Part shown: positions 17,384 to 25,593 of the stretch, in pieces | Position numbering within the stretch: the stretch's first letter is position 1 | How the letters are laid out: each line of letters starts with the position of its first letter | Assembly (NCBI GenBank): GCA_041741375.1 | Contig: JBGSKF010000116.1 | Coordinates: 9,991-73,990, forward strand | Length of the DNA stretch: 64,000 bases | Origin: OFTM291 sp041741375 | GTDB lineage: Bacteria; Gemmatimonadota; Gemmatimonadetes; Gemmatimonadales; GWC2-71-9 | Direction of reading: 5' to 3' | Made by a program: the position numbers and the translations under genes | The notes under the pieces: generated by a model | The model's database searches: none | The model's input: the letters and a program-made list of their open reading frames with translations, nothing else | What the model was told of the DNA's origin: nothing

Positions 17384-18925
17384 TTACTTCGTACCCTGGG
17401 CTGCCGCCACTGGTTGCCGTGCCTGGACCGCCGCCAGCGAGGCGTCGATCAACTGCAGCACCTGAGCCGGAGGTGCCGGCAGGTTGTAGAACGTCCTCAC
17501 TTCATTGATGCTCGCACTGACCAGGGCCCGGAGCAGGAAGGGATTGTGAACCCCCTTCGAGTTGTCCGAGTTGCTCTGGTTCCGCTCTCCGCCGAGCCGG
17601 GCGTTGAACTCCGCGCCCCTGGCGGGGGTGATCGAGGTGGAGGTGAACTCACCGGGGAGCATCGCCTTCACGGTGGGGAGCATCCCCTGGTCGGTGGGCG
17701 CGGCGTCAATCGATCCGTTCTTGTTGACGTCGATCCAGAGCGTCCCCACCAGGGTCTCCATCTCGGCGCGGATCTGCGTGAAGCGCTGCGCCGCGATGGC
17801 CTCCGAGGCGTGGCATCCCGAGGCGGTGCAGGTCTTGAACGAGCGCGCGGCTTCCGTGAACGCGCAGGTCTTGTCCCCGGTCGGCTTGCCCTGGGCGTCG
17901 AGGCAGGGTACGGGACGGAAGAGGTGGCCGGTGGCCTGGAACAGGAACCCACCGGTGGCAGGATCGGTGACTTCAAACCGGCCGACATGGCAGCCGGCAC
18001 AGAGCTTGGGGTTCCGGTCCGAGCCATGGGAGGTCAGGATCGCAGTGGAATCGAACAGGAAGTTCTGCGGCCGGTATCCGGCCGTGCCGAGGAGGACGGC
18101 GCCCTGCGGGGCATGGGGCGAACTGCTGCCGGACTGCGTGTCGGCGCGCCGCAGGTGGCACTTCATGCAGAGATTCACCTCGGGGTCCGGGGAATCAATG
18201 GGGAATCGGAGTTGCTTCGAGTTGGGCGACCCGTGGGGGTCGTGGCAGACCGTGCAGGTGACCGGGAAGAAGCCCGCGTCACCCTTTTCCACATAATTCG
18301 CCTGCTCACCCCACGCCACCAAGGTTGCCTTCCCGTTGTGACAGGACTCACAATCGGCCCTCCCTGCGGCAAACGTCACGACGCCGGCATGTCCCGACTG
18401 GGCCCACTCCTCGGCGAAGGGATGGTGAGCACCGCTGTGGCACTCGGCGCAGGACAGTGAGGCGCCTGCCCCGATGCTCGCGCGTGCCAAGGGGACGTTG
18501 GACCTGTTGTCGGGCTCGACCACGTGGTTGAGCCCGGGGCCGTGGCAGCTTTCGCACTGCACGTCATGGTAGACCGAGTCCTGAACCGCGTCCCACCCGG
18601 CAGGACCGGACACGTCGTTCCCCTTGGCGGTCACGGTATGGCAGCTGAAGCAGAAGGGTTGCGCATTCGACCCGAGGTCGGCCAGCGTCTGAAAGGCGTT
18701 GGCGTGTCGGGTCTGCTTCCAGTCCCGCTGGGTCCCGACGTGACAGTTGCCGCAGGTGGTGGTCCGGGTCCCCACATTGAAGTAGCCGAGGAAGCCCAAC
18801 GCCGCGTCCTGGGGTGGGTTGAAGGGTTCCCGGTCGCGGAATACGATCTCGGTATCCGTGCAGGAGATCGCGAACGTGAGGAGGGGGAGGAGCGAGAGGA
18901 GTCGGAGGATCCGTGAGCGCAGCAT
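17384..18925 (-). CDS. Multihaem cytochrome c lipoprotein, first gene of the conduit operon
   Basis: A 513-residue protein with a lipoprotein signal (lipobox TFAISC, Cys22). It has eight CxxCH motifs (CGNCH, CFSCH, CESCH, CAECH, CESCH, CTVCH, CMKCH, CAGCH) and one CxxxCH-type site (CTASGCH). The early motif order with widely spaced haems and extra histidines resembles octahaem or cytochrome c554-type proteins. The last 120 residues carry no haem site and include a calcium-binding-like stretch DVNKNGSID. Being a lipoprotein, it could be the surface-exposed or outer-membrane-anchored end of the conduit. It is followed after 12 bp by the membrane-anchored cytochrome. Confidence 0.88.
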   Translation of the reverse strand: MLRSRILRLLSLLPLLTFAISCTDTEIVFRDREPFNPPQDAALGFLGYFNVGTRTTTCGNCHVGTQRDWKQTRHANAFQTLADLGSNAQPFCFSCHTVTAKGNDVSGPAGWDAVQDSVYHDVQCESCHGPGLNHVVEPDNRSNVPLARASIGAGASLSCAECHSGAHHPFAEEWAQSGHAGVVTFAAGRADCESCHNGKATLVAWGEQANYVEKGDAGFFPVTCTVCHDPHGSPNSKQLRFPIDSPDPEVNLCMKCHLRRADTQSGSSSPHAPQGAVLLGTAGYRPQNFLFDSTAILTSHGSDRNPKLCAGCHVGRFEVTDPATGGFLFQATGHLFRPVPCLDAQGKPTGDKTCAFTEAARSFKTCTASGCHASEAIAAQRFTQIRAEMETLVGTLWIDVNKNGSIDAAPTDQGMLPTVKAMLPGEFTSTSITPARGAEFNARLGGERNQSNSDNSKGVHNPFLLRALVSASINEVRTFYNLPAPPAQVLQLIDASLAAVQARQPVAAAQGTK

Positions 18926-18987
18926 CGGGAGCTCCCTGCAACGTACGGTGGTGAGTCCAGAGTGACCGTCTCGCGGCTCTTCGGCCG

Positions 18988-19029
18988 CTACGGTAGTACT
19001 ACGGTAAAATCCTTCTTGAAGACGAGCAA
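18988..19029 (-). promoter_or_regulatory. Candidate promoter with direct repeat, for the cytochrome operon
   Basis: Read on the minus strand, TTGCTC (19029-19024) and TACCGT (19006-19001) are 17 bases apart, a sigma70-like arrangement. On the plus strand TACGGTA occurs twice (18989-18995 and 19000-19006), 11 bases apart, which is one helical turn. The perfect palindrome GTAGTACTAC (18993-19002) lies across the -10. Such repeats often bind a response regulator. The match is by eye and the -10 is not strong. Confidence 0.3.
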
Positions 19030-19182
19030 GGGGGTTTGTCTAACATGAAGGAGGTTTCACTCTCGTCTCATACTGGCCTTGTCTTGGCGTGGCTGATTAC
19101 GGTGGGTACATTGGAGCCAAATGAGGGCACGACGGGAAGTTCCGGATTCGTGCCCCCGACTTCGTGAAGGAGCGCCGGTACC

Positions 19183-19974
19183 ATGAAGGACCCAGGTCGT
19201 TTCTGCCCCTCGTGCGGCGCTGCTGCGCCGGGCGCGTTCTGCACCTCCTGCGGAACCTCGGTGGGGACCAGGCCCTGTTCACAGTGCGGCGCGCCGGTGG
19301 TTCCGGGCGACCGGTTCTGCGGTTCCTGCGGGGGAGCAATGGCCCCCGGGGGTGGACGGCCCCCCCGGACCGAGGGGACCGCTCCCCGCAGGCCGTCGGC
19401 CATTCCCCTTCCCTGGATCGTGGCGGGGGTGGCGGGATTCGTCACCCTTGTCCTCCTCCTCGTGCTGCTGCGTCGTCCCGCCATGCCTCCCGCGGCGGCG
19501 TCGCTTGGAACTGCGGCCGTATCGGGAGGAGCGCCACCCGACCTCTCGACCATGACCCCCCTGGAGCAGTTTGACCGGCTCTTCGACCGGGTGATGCGGG
19601 CATCGGAGCAGGGGGATACGACCACGGTGGCCTCCTTCATGCCGATGGCACTCCAGGCCTACCAGCAACTGGGCACGGCCGACGCCGATGCACGCTACCA
19701 TGCCGGGCTGCTCCAACTCCGGGCAGGGAACGAGGCGGGGGCACTGGCTCTGGCCGACACGATCCTGGCGAGTGCTCCCAACCACCTTTTCGCGCTCGCT
19801 CTCCGGGTCGCGGTGGAGGATGGCCGCGGAGGCGCCGGGGCCCCCTCCGCCCTGGCGGCTTTCGCGGAGGCCTACACCAGGGAGATGGTCTCGCCGAAGC
19901 CGGAGTACGCCGGTCACCAGACCTTGCTGGACGAGATGAAGGACCGAGCCGCCAGCCTGCCGAAGGGCCGGTGA
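19183..19974 (+). CDS. Zinc-ribbon membrane protein with C-terminal helical repeat (paralogue 2)
   Basis: A 263-residue paralogue of the protein at 11644-12438: two zinc ribbons (CPSC...CTSC and CSQC...CGSC, residues 8-50), a membrane segment (about 78-98), a Pro-rich linker and a helical C-terminal domain beginning DLSTMTPLEQFDRLFDRVM. Similarity continues through that domain (DADARYH, then an ADTIL segment in both). A good ribosome-binding site (GAAGGAG) lies about ten bases before the ATG. It is divergent from the cytochrome operon and 88 bp upstream of ccmE. This fits a role tied to cytochrome c maturation, but no function is established. Confidence 0.78.
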   Translation: MKDPGRFCPSCGAAAPGAFCTSCGTSVGTRPCSQCGAPVVPGDRFCGSCGGAMAPGGGRPPRTEGTAPRRPSAIPLPWIVAGVAGFVTLVLLLVLLRRPAMPPAAASLGTAAVSGGAPPDLSTMTPLEQFDRLFDRVMRASEQGDTTTVASFMPMALQAYQQLGTADADARYHAGLLQLRAGNEAGALALADTILASAPNHLFALALRVAVEDGRGGAGAPSALAAFAEAYTREMVSPKPEYAGHQTLLDEMKDRAASLPKGR

Positions 19975-20062
19975 CACGGGTTCACGGCATGCGCTATAAT
20001 GCAGTACACAGGATCCCCGGCTGGCTGTCGCCGGTGGACGACCGATCTGACCGGAGGACATC

Positions 20063-20482
20063 ATGAAGGCTGGGCACAAGTTCTTTCTCGGGGCCACCGT
20101 CATCGTCGTGGGTGTGGGGCTTCTGATCACCGAAGGGGTCCGCTCCACCGGGGTGTACTTCTTCACGCCCACAGAGCTGGTGGCCCGGACGACTCAGGAT
20201 CCCTCCTTCCACGATGTCGGGCTGAAGGTGGGGGCCAAGGTGGTTCCCGGAACGATCCGGCGGGACGACGAGACGATGCAGATCGACTTCGAGATGAGCG
20301 ACGGGGTCACCGGGGTGCCGGTGCGGTATCGCGGTCTCGTCCCCGACACCTTCACCGATGCCAATGACATCGAGGTCATCGTGGAGGGGAAGCTTGGCCG
20401 CGATGGCATCTTCCACGCCACCGAGGTCCTGGCCAAGTGCGGATCGCGGTATGAGTCGGAACTGGCCGAGGCGAAGGCCTGA
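20063..20482 (+). CDS. ccmE: Cytochrome c maturation haem chaperone CcmE (CxxxY variant)
   Basis: A 139-residue protein with an N-terminal membrane anchor (residues 7-24) and an OB-fold domain typical of CcmE (VGAKVVPGTI, VPVRYRGLVPDTF, EVIVEGKL). In most bacteria haem attaches to the His of a HxxxY motif. Here the equivalent segment reads LAKCGSRY, giving Cys126 and Tyr130. CxxxY forms of CcmE are known from archaea and some sulfate reducers, so this is a natural variant rather than a broken gene. ccmF follows after 3 bp. It hands haem to the CcmF/CcmH ligation machinery in the periplasm. Confidence 0.93.
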   Translation: MKAGHKFFLGATVIVVGVGLLITEGVRSTGVYFFTPTELVARTTQDPSFHDVGLKVGAKVVPGTIRRDDETMQIDFEMSDGVTGVPVRYRGLVPDTFTDANDIEVIVEGKLGRDGIFHATEVLAKCGSRYESELAEAKA

Positions 20483-20485
20483 TCC

Positions 20486-22519
20486 ATGACTCTGCTCGGA
20501 GAGTTCGCCCTCTGGATGGCGCTGCTGGCTGGCCTCTGGGGGGCGGTGATCGGGTTTTCCGGAGCGTGGCGCCGCCGTCCCGAACTCGGGACCACGACGA
20601 TCCGCTCCGCCTACGCGGTGTGCGCTGCGATGATCGTGGCCTCGATCGCCCTCTGGAAGGGGATCCTGACCCACGACTTCAACATCGAGTACGTGGCGAG
20701 CTACACCTCCCGGAATCTTCCGGACTCCTATCTCATCACGGCGTTCTGGGCGGGCCAGAAGGGGAGCCTCCTCTTCTGGGGCACGGTGCTGGGCATCTTT
20801 GGTGCCTTGGCCCAGGCGCTCACCTCCCGGCGGTATCGGGACCTGATGCCCACGGTCGCCGCCGTGACCGGAACGGTCGTGGTCTTCTTCGTGGCCACCA
20901 TGCTCTTCTCGGCCAACCCGTTCGAGCGTCTCTCCTTCACGCCGGCCGATGGGAACGGTCTCAATCCCCAGCTCCAGAATCCCGGCATGGTGATCCATCC
21001 CCCGATGCTCTATCTGGGGTACATCAGCATCACCATCCCGTTCGCCTTCGCCATCGCCGCGCTGCTGTCCCGGCGCCTCGACAGCGGGTGGATCATCGCG
21101 ATCCGCAAGTGGACCCTCCTCTCCTGGTTCTTCCTGTCGATCGGGATCACCCTCGGAATGTGGTGGGCGTACGTGGAACTCGGGTGGGGAGGATACTGGG
21201 CCTGGGACCCCGTGGAGAACGCGAGCCTGCTTCCGTGGCTCACCATGACGGCCTTCCTCCACTCCGTCATGATCCAGGAAAAGCGGGGGATGCTGAAGCG
21301 ATGGAATCTCGGGCTCATCATCGCCACGTTCATGCTGAGCATCTTCGGGACTTTCATCACCCGGTCCGGCGTGATCGCCAGCGTCCACAGCTTTGCCCAG
21401 TCGAATGTGGGGTACTTCTTCCTCTTCTTCCTGGTGCTGATCGGTGTGGTCTCCTTCACGCTGCTCTACACCCGCTGGCCCGATCTCGAGCCGGAGGCAA
21501 AACTCGAGTCCGTCGCCAGCCGGGAGGCCGCCTTCCTCTTCAACAACCTGGTGCTGGTCGGGATCGCCTTCTCGGTGCTGTGGGGGACGCTCTTTCCCAT
21601 CCTCTCCGAAGCGGTCCGCGGAGTCAAGATCACGGTGGGGCCCCCCTTCTTCAACCGGGTCAATGTTCCCCTCGGCATTCTGCTCCTCGCGCTCACCGGC
21701 ATCGGTCCGCTGATCGCCTGGCGGAAGAGTTCCCTCGCCAACCTCAAGCGCCAGTTCATCTGGCCGGTGGCGACCGGCGTGGCGACGGCGACCACTCTTC
21801 TCGTTCTGGGCATGCGGGATGGCATGGCTCTCCTGGCGCTCGGTCTGGTCGGGTTCGTGGCGGGGACGATCTGGCAGGAGTTCCATCGGGGCGTGCGGGC
21901 CCGCATGCGGATGCACGGGGAGGCGATCCCGATGGCTCTGGTCTATCTGGTGGGTCGGAACCGGCGGCGCTACGGGGGATACATCGTGCACGCCGGCATT
22001 CTCATCTACTTCGCCGCGTTCGCCGGCTCGGCCTTCAAGGTGACCCGGGAGGCGACACTGGCCCCGGGTGAAACCGCCGAGATCCGGAGCCCCTTTGGTC
22101 ACGTGTACCGACTGACGCATCTGGGAGTGTCCCAGTATCAGGCGTTGAACCGGTTCGTCTCGGCGGCCACCCTGCAGGTGGAGATCGATGGCCGACCCGC
22201 CGGCGTGATCTCCTCCGAGAAGCGCCAGCATGTCGACAGCTTCGGCCGGAAGACCTTCGAGCCCTCCACCGAGGTGGGCATCCGGAGCAGCCTGCGGGAG
22301 GATCTCTATGTGGTCTACGCCGGATCGATCGGGGGCACCGAACGCGCCAATTTCGCGATCAGCGTGAACCCCCTCATCTGGTGGCTCTGGTTCGGGGGCG
22401 GGGTGCTCGTGGTCGGGGGACTCATCACCATGTGGCCCGGTGGGGGACGCACCGCCACCCGGACCATCCGGGAACCGGTGCGGATCCCGCAGCCGGCCGA
22501 GGAGGCGGTACCCGCATGA
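20486..22519 (+). CDS. ccmF: Cytochrome c haem lyase subunit CcmF
   Basis: A 677-residue polytopic membrane protein of the system I maturation pathway. It contains the WWD haem-handling segment (WGGYWAWDPVENASLLPWL, about residues 230-250), many hydrophobic helices, and a conserved periplasmic region (ITRSGVIASVHSFA) before a late soluble domain. The length is typical. Its stop overlaps the ccmH start (ATGA at 22516). Together with CcmH it attaches haem to reduced CxxCH cysteines of apocytochromes, such as those encoded in the neighbouring operon. No ccmA, ccmB or ccmC is in this cluster. Confidence 0.95.
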   Translation: MTLLGEFALWMALLAGLWGAVIGFSGAWRRRPELGTTTIRSAYAVCAAMIVASIALWKGILTHDFNIEYVASYTSRNLPDSYLITAFWAGQKGSLLFWGTVLGIFGALAQALTSRRYRDLMPTVAAVTGTVVVFFVATMLFSANPFERLSFTPADGNGLNPQLQNPGMVIHPPMLYLGYISITIPFAFAIAALLSRRLDSGWIIAIRKWTLLSWFFLSIGITLGMWWAYVELGWGGYWAWDPVENASLLPWLTMTAFLHSVMIQEKRGMLKRWNLGLIIATFMLSIFGTFITRSGVIASVHSFAQSNVGYFFLFFLVLIGVVSFTLLYTRWPDLEPEAKLESVASREAAFLFNNLVLVGIAFSVLWGTLFPILSEAVRGVKITVGPPFFNRVNVPLGILLLALTGIGPLIAWRKSSLANLKRQFIWPVATGVATATTLLVLGMRDGMALLALGLVGFVAGTIWQEFHRGVRARMRMHGEAIPMALVYLVGRNRRRYGGYIVHAGILIYFAAFAGSAFKVTREATLAPGETAEIRSPFGHVYRLTHLGVSQYQALNRFVSAATLQVEIDGRPAGVISSEKRQHVDSFGRKTFEPSTEVGIRSSLREDLYVVYAGSIGGTERANFAISVNPLIWWLWFGGGVLVVGGLITMWPGGGRTATRTIREPVRIPQPAEEAVPA

Positions 22520-23091
22520 TTTCACGACGGACATTTCTGACCGTGGCCGGGAGCGCCGTGCTCGCCCGGACCGTGGCCCAGGCCCAGGAGCCGTCCGAGG
22601 CCCCGGCCGACCGGCTGCAGTTCCAGGGCATCGTGCAGCCCCGCGCAGTGGTGACTGCGGCCGACAACGACCGGGTTATCCAGGCGCTGGAGCGGCGTCT
22701 CAAATGCACCTGCGGGTGCAATCTGGATGTCTTCACCTGTCGCACCACTGACTTCACCTGCACCACCTCCCCGGCGATGCACCGGGAAGTCATGACGCTG
22801 TACGATGCGGGGAAGACGCCGGAGGAGATCATCGCCGTGTTCGTCGAGGAGAACGGGGAGTCGATCCTGATGGCACCCCCGCCCCAGGGGTTCAACCTGG
22901 CCGGGTACCTGGTTCCGGGATTGGCCATCGCGGCGGCAGGCACGCTCCTGGCGGCGATACTGGTGCGTCGCCAGCGGTTGGAGCCCGCTCCGGTCGTGGG
23001 GCAGGGGGCCCGCACCGCTCCTTCGGTTCCGGGTGCCTCGGCGGACGAACTGGCGGCGCTCGATCGAGCCCTTTCCGATGTGGCGGACTGA
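22516..23091 (+). CDS. ccmH: CcmH-type cytochrome c maturation protein (Tat signal, CTCGC motif)
   Basis: A 191-residue protein with a twin-arginine-like N-terminus (SRRTFLTVAGSAV), a redox motif LKCTCGCN where proteobacterial CcmH has LRCxxC, and a further DVFTC. The family segment GKTPEEIIAVFVEENGESIL is followed by one membrane segment (about residues 133-155) and a charged tail. CcmH keeps the apocytochrome cysteines reduced for haem ligation. The extra cysteine gives a C-x-C-x-C pattern. The start overlaps the ccmF stop. Confidence 0.9.
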   Translation: MISRRTFLTVAGSAVLARTVAQAQEPSEAPADRLQFQGIVQPRAVVTAADNDRVIQALERRLKCTCGCNLDVFTCRTTDFTCTTSPAMHREVMTLYDAGKTPEEIIAVFVEENGESILMAPPPQGFNLAGYLVPGLAIAAAGTLLAAILVRRQRLEPAPVVGQGARTAPSVPGASADELAALDRALSDVAD

Positions 23092-23094
23092 TCC

Positions 23095-23658
23095 ATGCTC
23101 GCCGAGGCCCTCGCGTCCGTCCTGGTGGCCCTCGCCATTCTCTGGCTTCTGTTCGCTCCGCTCCTGGGGGCGGCGTCCCCGGAACCGGCGTGGGAGGAGC
23201 CCGAGGACCCCGATGAGACACCTCGAGGGGTCGCGTTGATCGCCCTCAAGGATCTCGAACTCGATCGCGCCACCGGGAAACTCTCGGATGAGGACTACGT
23301 GATGTTGAAGGGTCGGTACGCCGCGGAGGCTATCACGGCGCTCCGCGAGGAGGAGGCCCGCCCGGCCGCACGCAGGGGCGGAGTGGTGGATGTGGAGGCG
23401 CTGGTCGTCGGCCGGCGCCGTGCGGTGGCGAATGCGGAGGGGGGGGCACAGGGGAAGGCACTCTCATGCCCCCGCTGTGGTCCGCGCCCCGAGCCCGATG
23501 CACGGTGCTGTTCCGGTTGCGGGGCGACCCTGGTGATCGAGGGTGATTGCGGAATGTGCGGCGCCGTGGTGGAGGCGGCCCAACGGTTCTGCGGGTCCTG
23601 TGGGCGTACTCTCGCCACGCGGGGTGAGGAATCCGAGCCGGTCGCCGCCCACGCCTGA
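23095..23658 (+). CDS. Membrane-anchored zinc-ribbon protein (CcmI-like position)
   Basis: A 187-residue protein with an N-terminal membrane segment (residues 6-26), a conserved helical motif (ALIALKDLELDRATGKLS) resembling the heel of CcmI/CycH proteins, and two C-terminal zinc ribbons (CPRC...CSGC and CGMC...CGSC). It starts 3 bp after ccmH. CcmI binds apocytochromes during maturation, so this may be its counterpart with a zinc-binding rather than a TPR domain. The function is inferred from position and the short motif only. It is the third zinc-ribbon membrane protein around the cytochrome genes. Confidence 0.7.
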   Translation: MLAEALASVLVALAILWLLFAPLLGAASPEPAWEEPEDPDETPRGVALIALKDLELDRATGKLSDEDYVMLKGRYAAEAITALREEEARPAARRGGVVDVEALVVGRRRAVANAEGGAQGKALSCPRCGPRPEPDARCCSGCGATLVIEGDCGMCGAVVEAAQRFCGSCGRTLATRGEESEPVAAHA

Positions 23659-24170
23659 GGGACGTGCGAAGTGTGAAGTGTGAAGTCTGACGTTTGAAGT
23701 TTCCTCCGCCGACAGAGCCGGAACCCAACTGGGTGTCTTCAGGCTTGGCATGGGTTCATTTTCAGCTGGAGCGCCTCTCCTACTCCCCGACAGCCAGCCA
23801 CAAGAAGCACAAAAGGCACAAGACCACCACCCCGAGCGCCCATGCCCACCGCGCCCCCGGACGCAGACCGCAGGTGACACAGATGACCCAGAGGAGTCCT
23901 CCCCAGACCGGTCCCGCGTCGAGTCGGCGGGGGGGGGGGAGGCTCGGTGTCATCTGCGTCATCGGAGGGTTCCGCCCCTTTCGCGACGGCGAGACCCCCT
24001 CCGGGTGTCGCCAGAGGCCCCGTTCGGCCACGGCGCTCCGCGACTCGAAAACACCAGATACCTCAAAGTTGGATGCCTTCCCAAACGCCGTCACACACGC
24101 TGCCCGTAAGGGTTTCCGGGCGTCGCCCAAAATATTGGTGCTTTTTGTGTTCAAACTTGTCCGTAAGAGA
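23659..24170. other. Gene-free spacer with short repeats
   Basis: No supported gene. It begins with a GTGAAGTGTGAAGTCTGAC-type repeat (23667-23700), whose reverse-complement family appears at 62417-62467. It also holds an AGAAGCACAAAAGGCACAAG repeat at about 23803-23822 and a CAGATGACCCAGAGG-type segment. It separates the convergent ccm cluster and ABC exporter operon. A long open frame through it is a GC-driven artefact. Confidence 0.7.
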
Positions 24171-24875
24171 CTACCATGTCATGGACCCTGTCATGGGTTG
24201 GTACCTCTCCAGCCCGTCCCGCAGCAACCGGTAACCCACCAGGGCCACCCCCGTGCTCACGAGAACAAGCCCCGTTTCGACCAGAATCGCCGCTTCCGGG
24301 CGGGAAAGGAACTCTGCGACGCGGGTCTGGTGCGGAAGGAAGGGGGTGACCAGGGGGTCGAGAACAAACAGGAGCCCGAGAAAGACCAGGAAGGGAATGG
24401 CACTGATCTGATCGAGCCGGAACCGCACCAGAAGGGAGGAGAGCAGGATGGAGAGGGCCGTCATGGCACTCCACGACACGACCGCCACTCCCACCAACCC
24501 GGGCCGGGTGAGTCCCGGCGGGAAGAGAGCCGGGGTAGCAAGGGACCAGGCCACGACGGGGAAGAGCGCCCCGGGGACCATGACGATGCCGGTGGCGATG
24601 CACCGGGCCAAGGCAAGTGTGGAGCGGTCCACAGGCAGGGCCAGGAGGAAGGACATGCTGCCGTCGAGCTTGTCCCGCAGTTGGTTCGGAGGGAGCAACA
24701 GGACGAACGCCAGGCCCATTCCCATCAGGATGATGACCGCGATCTCGCCGGTGGCGCGACCGGTGAGGGCCAGCACGCCGAAGATCACGGCCAGCATGAG
24801 CACGCTGCGCCCGAGTTGGGGGCGCACTCTCCGGAGATCAAGCAGGGTCAGTCGGCGCAATGGGGACGATGTCAT
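24171..24875 (-). CDS. ABC-2 type transporter permease
   Basis: A 234-residue membrane protein with about six hydrophobic segments (for example LMLAVIFGVLALTG, MGLAFVLLL, IPFLVFLGLLFVLDPLVTPFL), as in ABC-2 permeases. Its start lies 38 bp inside the ATPase gene, so the two are coupled. It is the last gene of the operon with a C39 peptidase, small peptides and a thioredoxin-fold protein. Export of those peptides, or self-protection against them, is a reasonable inference. The substrate is not shown. Confidence 0.8.
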   Translation of the reverse strand: MTSSPLRRLTLLDLRRVRPQLGRSVLMLAVIFGVLALTGRATGEIAVIILMGMGLAFVLLLPPNQLRDKLDGSMSFLLALPVDRSTLALARCIATGIVMVPGALFPVVAWSLATPALFPPGLTRPGLVGVAVVSWSAMTALSILLSSLLVRFRLDQISAIPFLVFLGLLFVLDPLVTPFLPHQTRVAEFLSRPEAAILVETGLVLVSTGVALVGYRLLRDGLERYQPMTGSMTW

Positions 24876-25593
24876 GGTCCTCCAGCAGGGAGCGGATGGC
24901 GGCGATCCCGGTCAGGCCGGGATACCGTGCGGCGAGAGCGTGACGTGACACATCGTGGACCAGGCGGCCTCCGTGGAGGACAAGGATCCGGGTGGCGAGG
25001 AGGTCGACATCCTCGACCAGGTGGGTGGAATACACCAGGAGACGGTTTCCCTCGGCGGGGCAGACCGTCTCCAACAAGCGAACCAGTTCGCCCCGGACCA
25101 CCGGGTCGAGTCCGGTGGTCGGTTCGTCGAGGAGGAGAATCGGAGGACGGAACGCCTCCGTGCAACAGAACCCGAGCTTGACCCTCATCCCCCGGGAAAG
25201 GGCGGCGAGCGGCGTGTCCCAGGGGAGGGCCATCCGGGTGCGAAGCTGATCCATCCATTGAGGGTCCCAGGTGGGATAGAATCCCGCCAGGAACTCGCTG
25301 TGCTCCCGGACCGTCATCCACCCGAACCCGGGCATCTGGTCCGGGAGAAATCCCACACCGTGCCGGTCGGACCGGGCGATGGTGCCCACCGGGCGACCGC
25401 TCCAGTTCACCTCACCCTGATTCTGGGGGAGATGCCCCGCCATTCCCAGCAACATCGTGCTCTTGCCGGCCCCATTGGCGCCGAGCAACGCGACACGCTC
25501 CCCCGGGGCGAACGCGAGTGTCACGGGGCCCAGGGTGAAGGCCCCGCGGGTGACGGTGAACTGATCGAGGGCGAGAAGGGGGGTGTGTGTCAT
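24838..25593 (-). CDS. ABC transporter ATP-binding protein
   Basis: A 251-residue ATPase with Walker A LLGANGAGKSTML (about residues 35-47), a Q-loop region and Walker B ILLLDEPTTGLDPVV. The segment before Walker B (AALSRGMRVKLGFCCTEA) replaces the canonical LSGGQ with LSRGM, as in several ABC-2 drug and peptide exporters. The H-loop (YSTHLVEDV) is present. It starts by ATGA overlap with the upstream membrane-protein gene and overlaps the downstream permease. Confidence 0.92.
   Translation of the reverse strand: MTHTPLLALDQFTVTRGAFTLGPVTLAFAPGERVALLGANGAGKSTMLLGMAGHLPQNQGEVNWSGRPVGTIARSDRHGVGFLPDQMPGFGWMTVREHSEFLAGFYPTWDPQWMDQLRTRMALPWDTPLAALSRGMRVKLGFCCTEAFRPPILLLDEPTTGLDPVVRGELVRLLETVCPAEGNRLLVYSTHLVEDVDLLATRILVLHGGRLVHDVSRHALAARYPGLTGIAAIRSLLEDHDIVPIAPTDPA

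Noticed and set aside
15236..18460. 1074-residue plus-strand open frame opposite the cytochromes
   Set aside because: Gly/Arg-rich composition with no domain, directly opposite genes with 29 haem motifs.
19045..19167. Possible 40-residue reading frame upstream of the second zinc-ribbon gene
   Set aside because: It has a poor ribosome-binding site and no support beyond a hydrophobic stretch; left out of the gene list.
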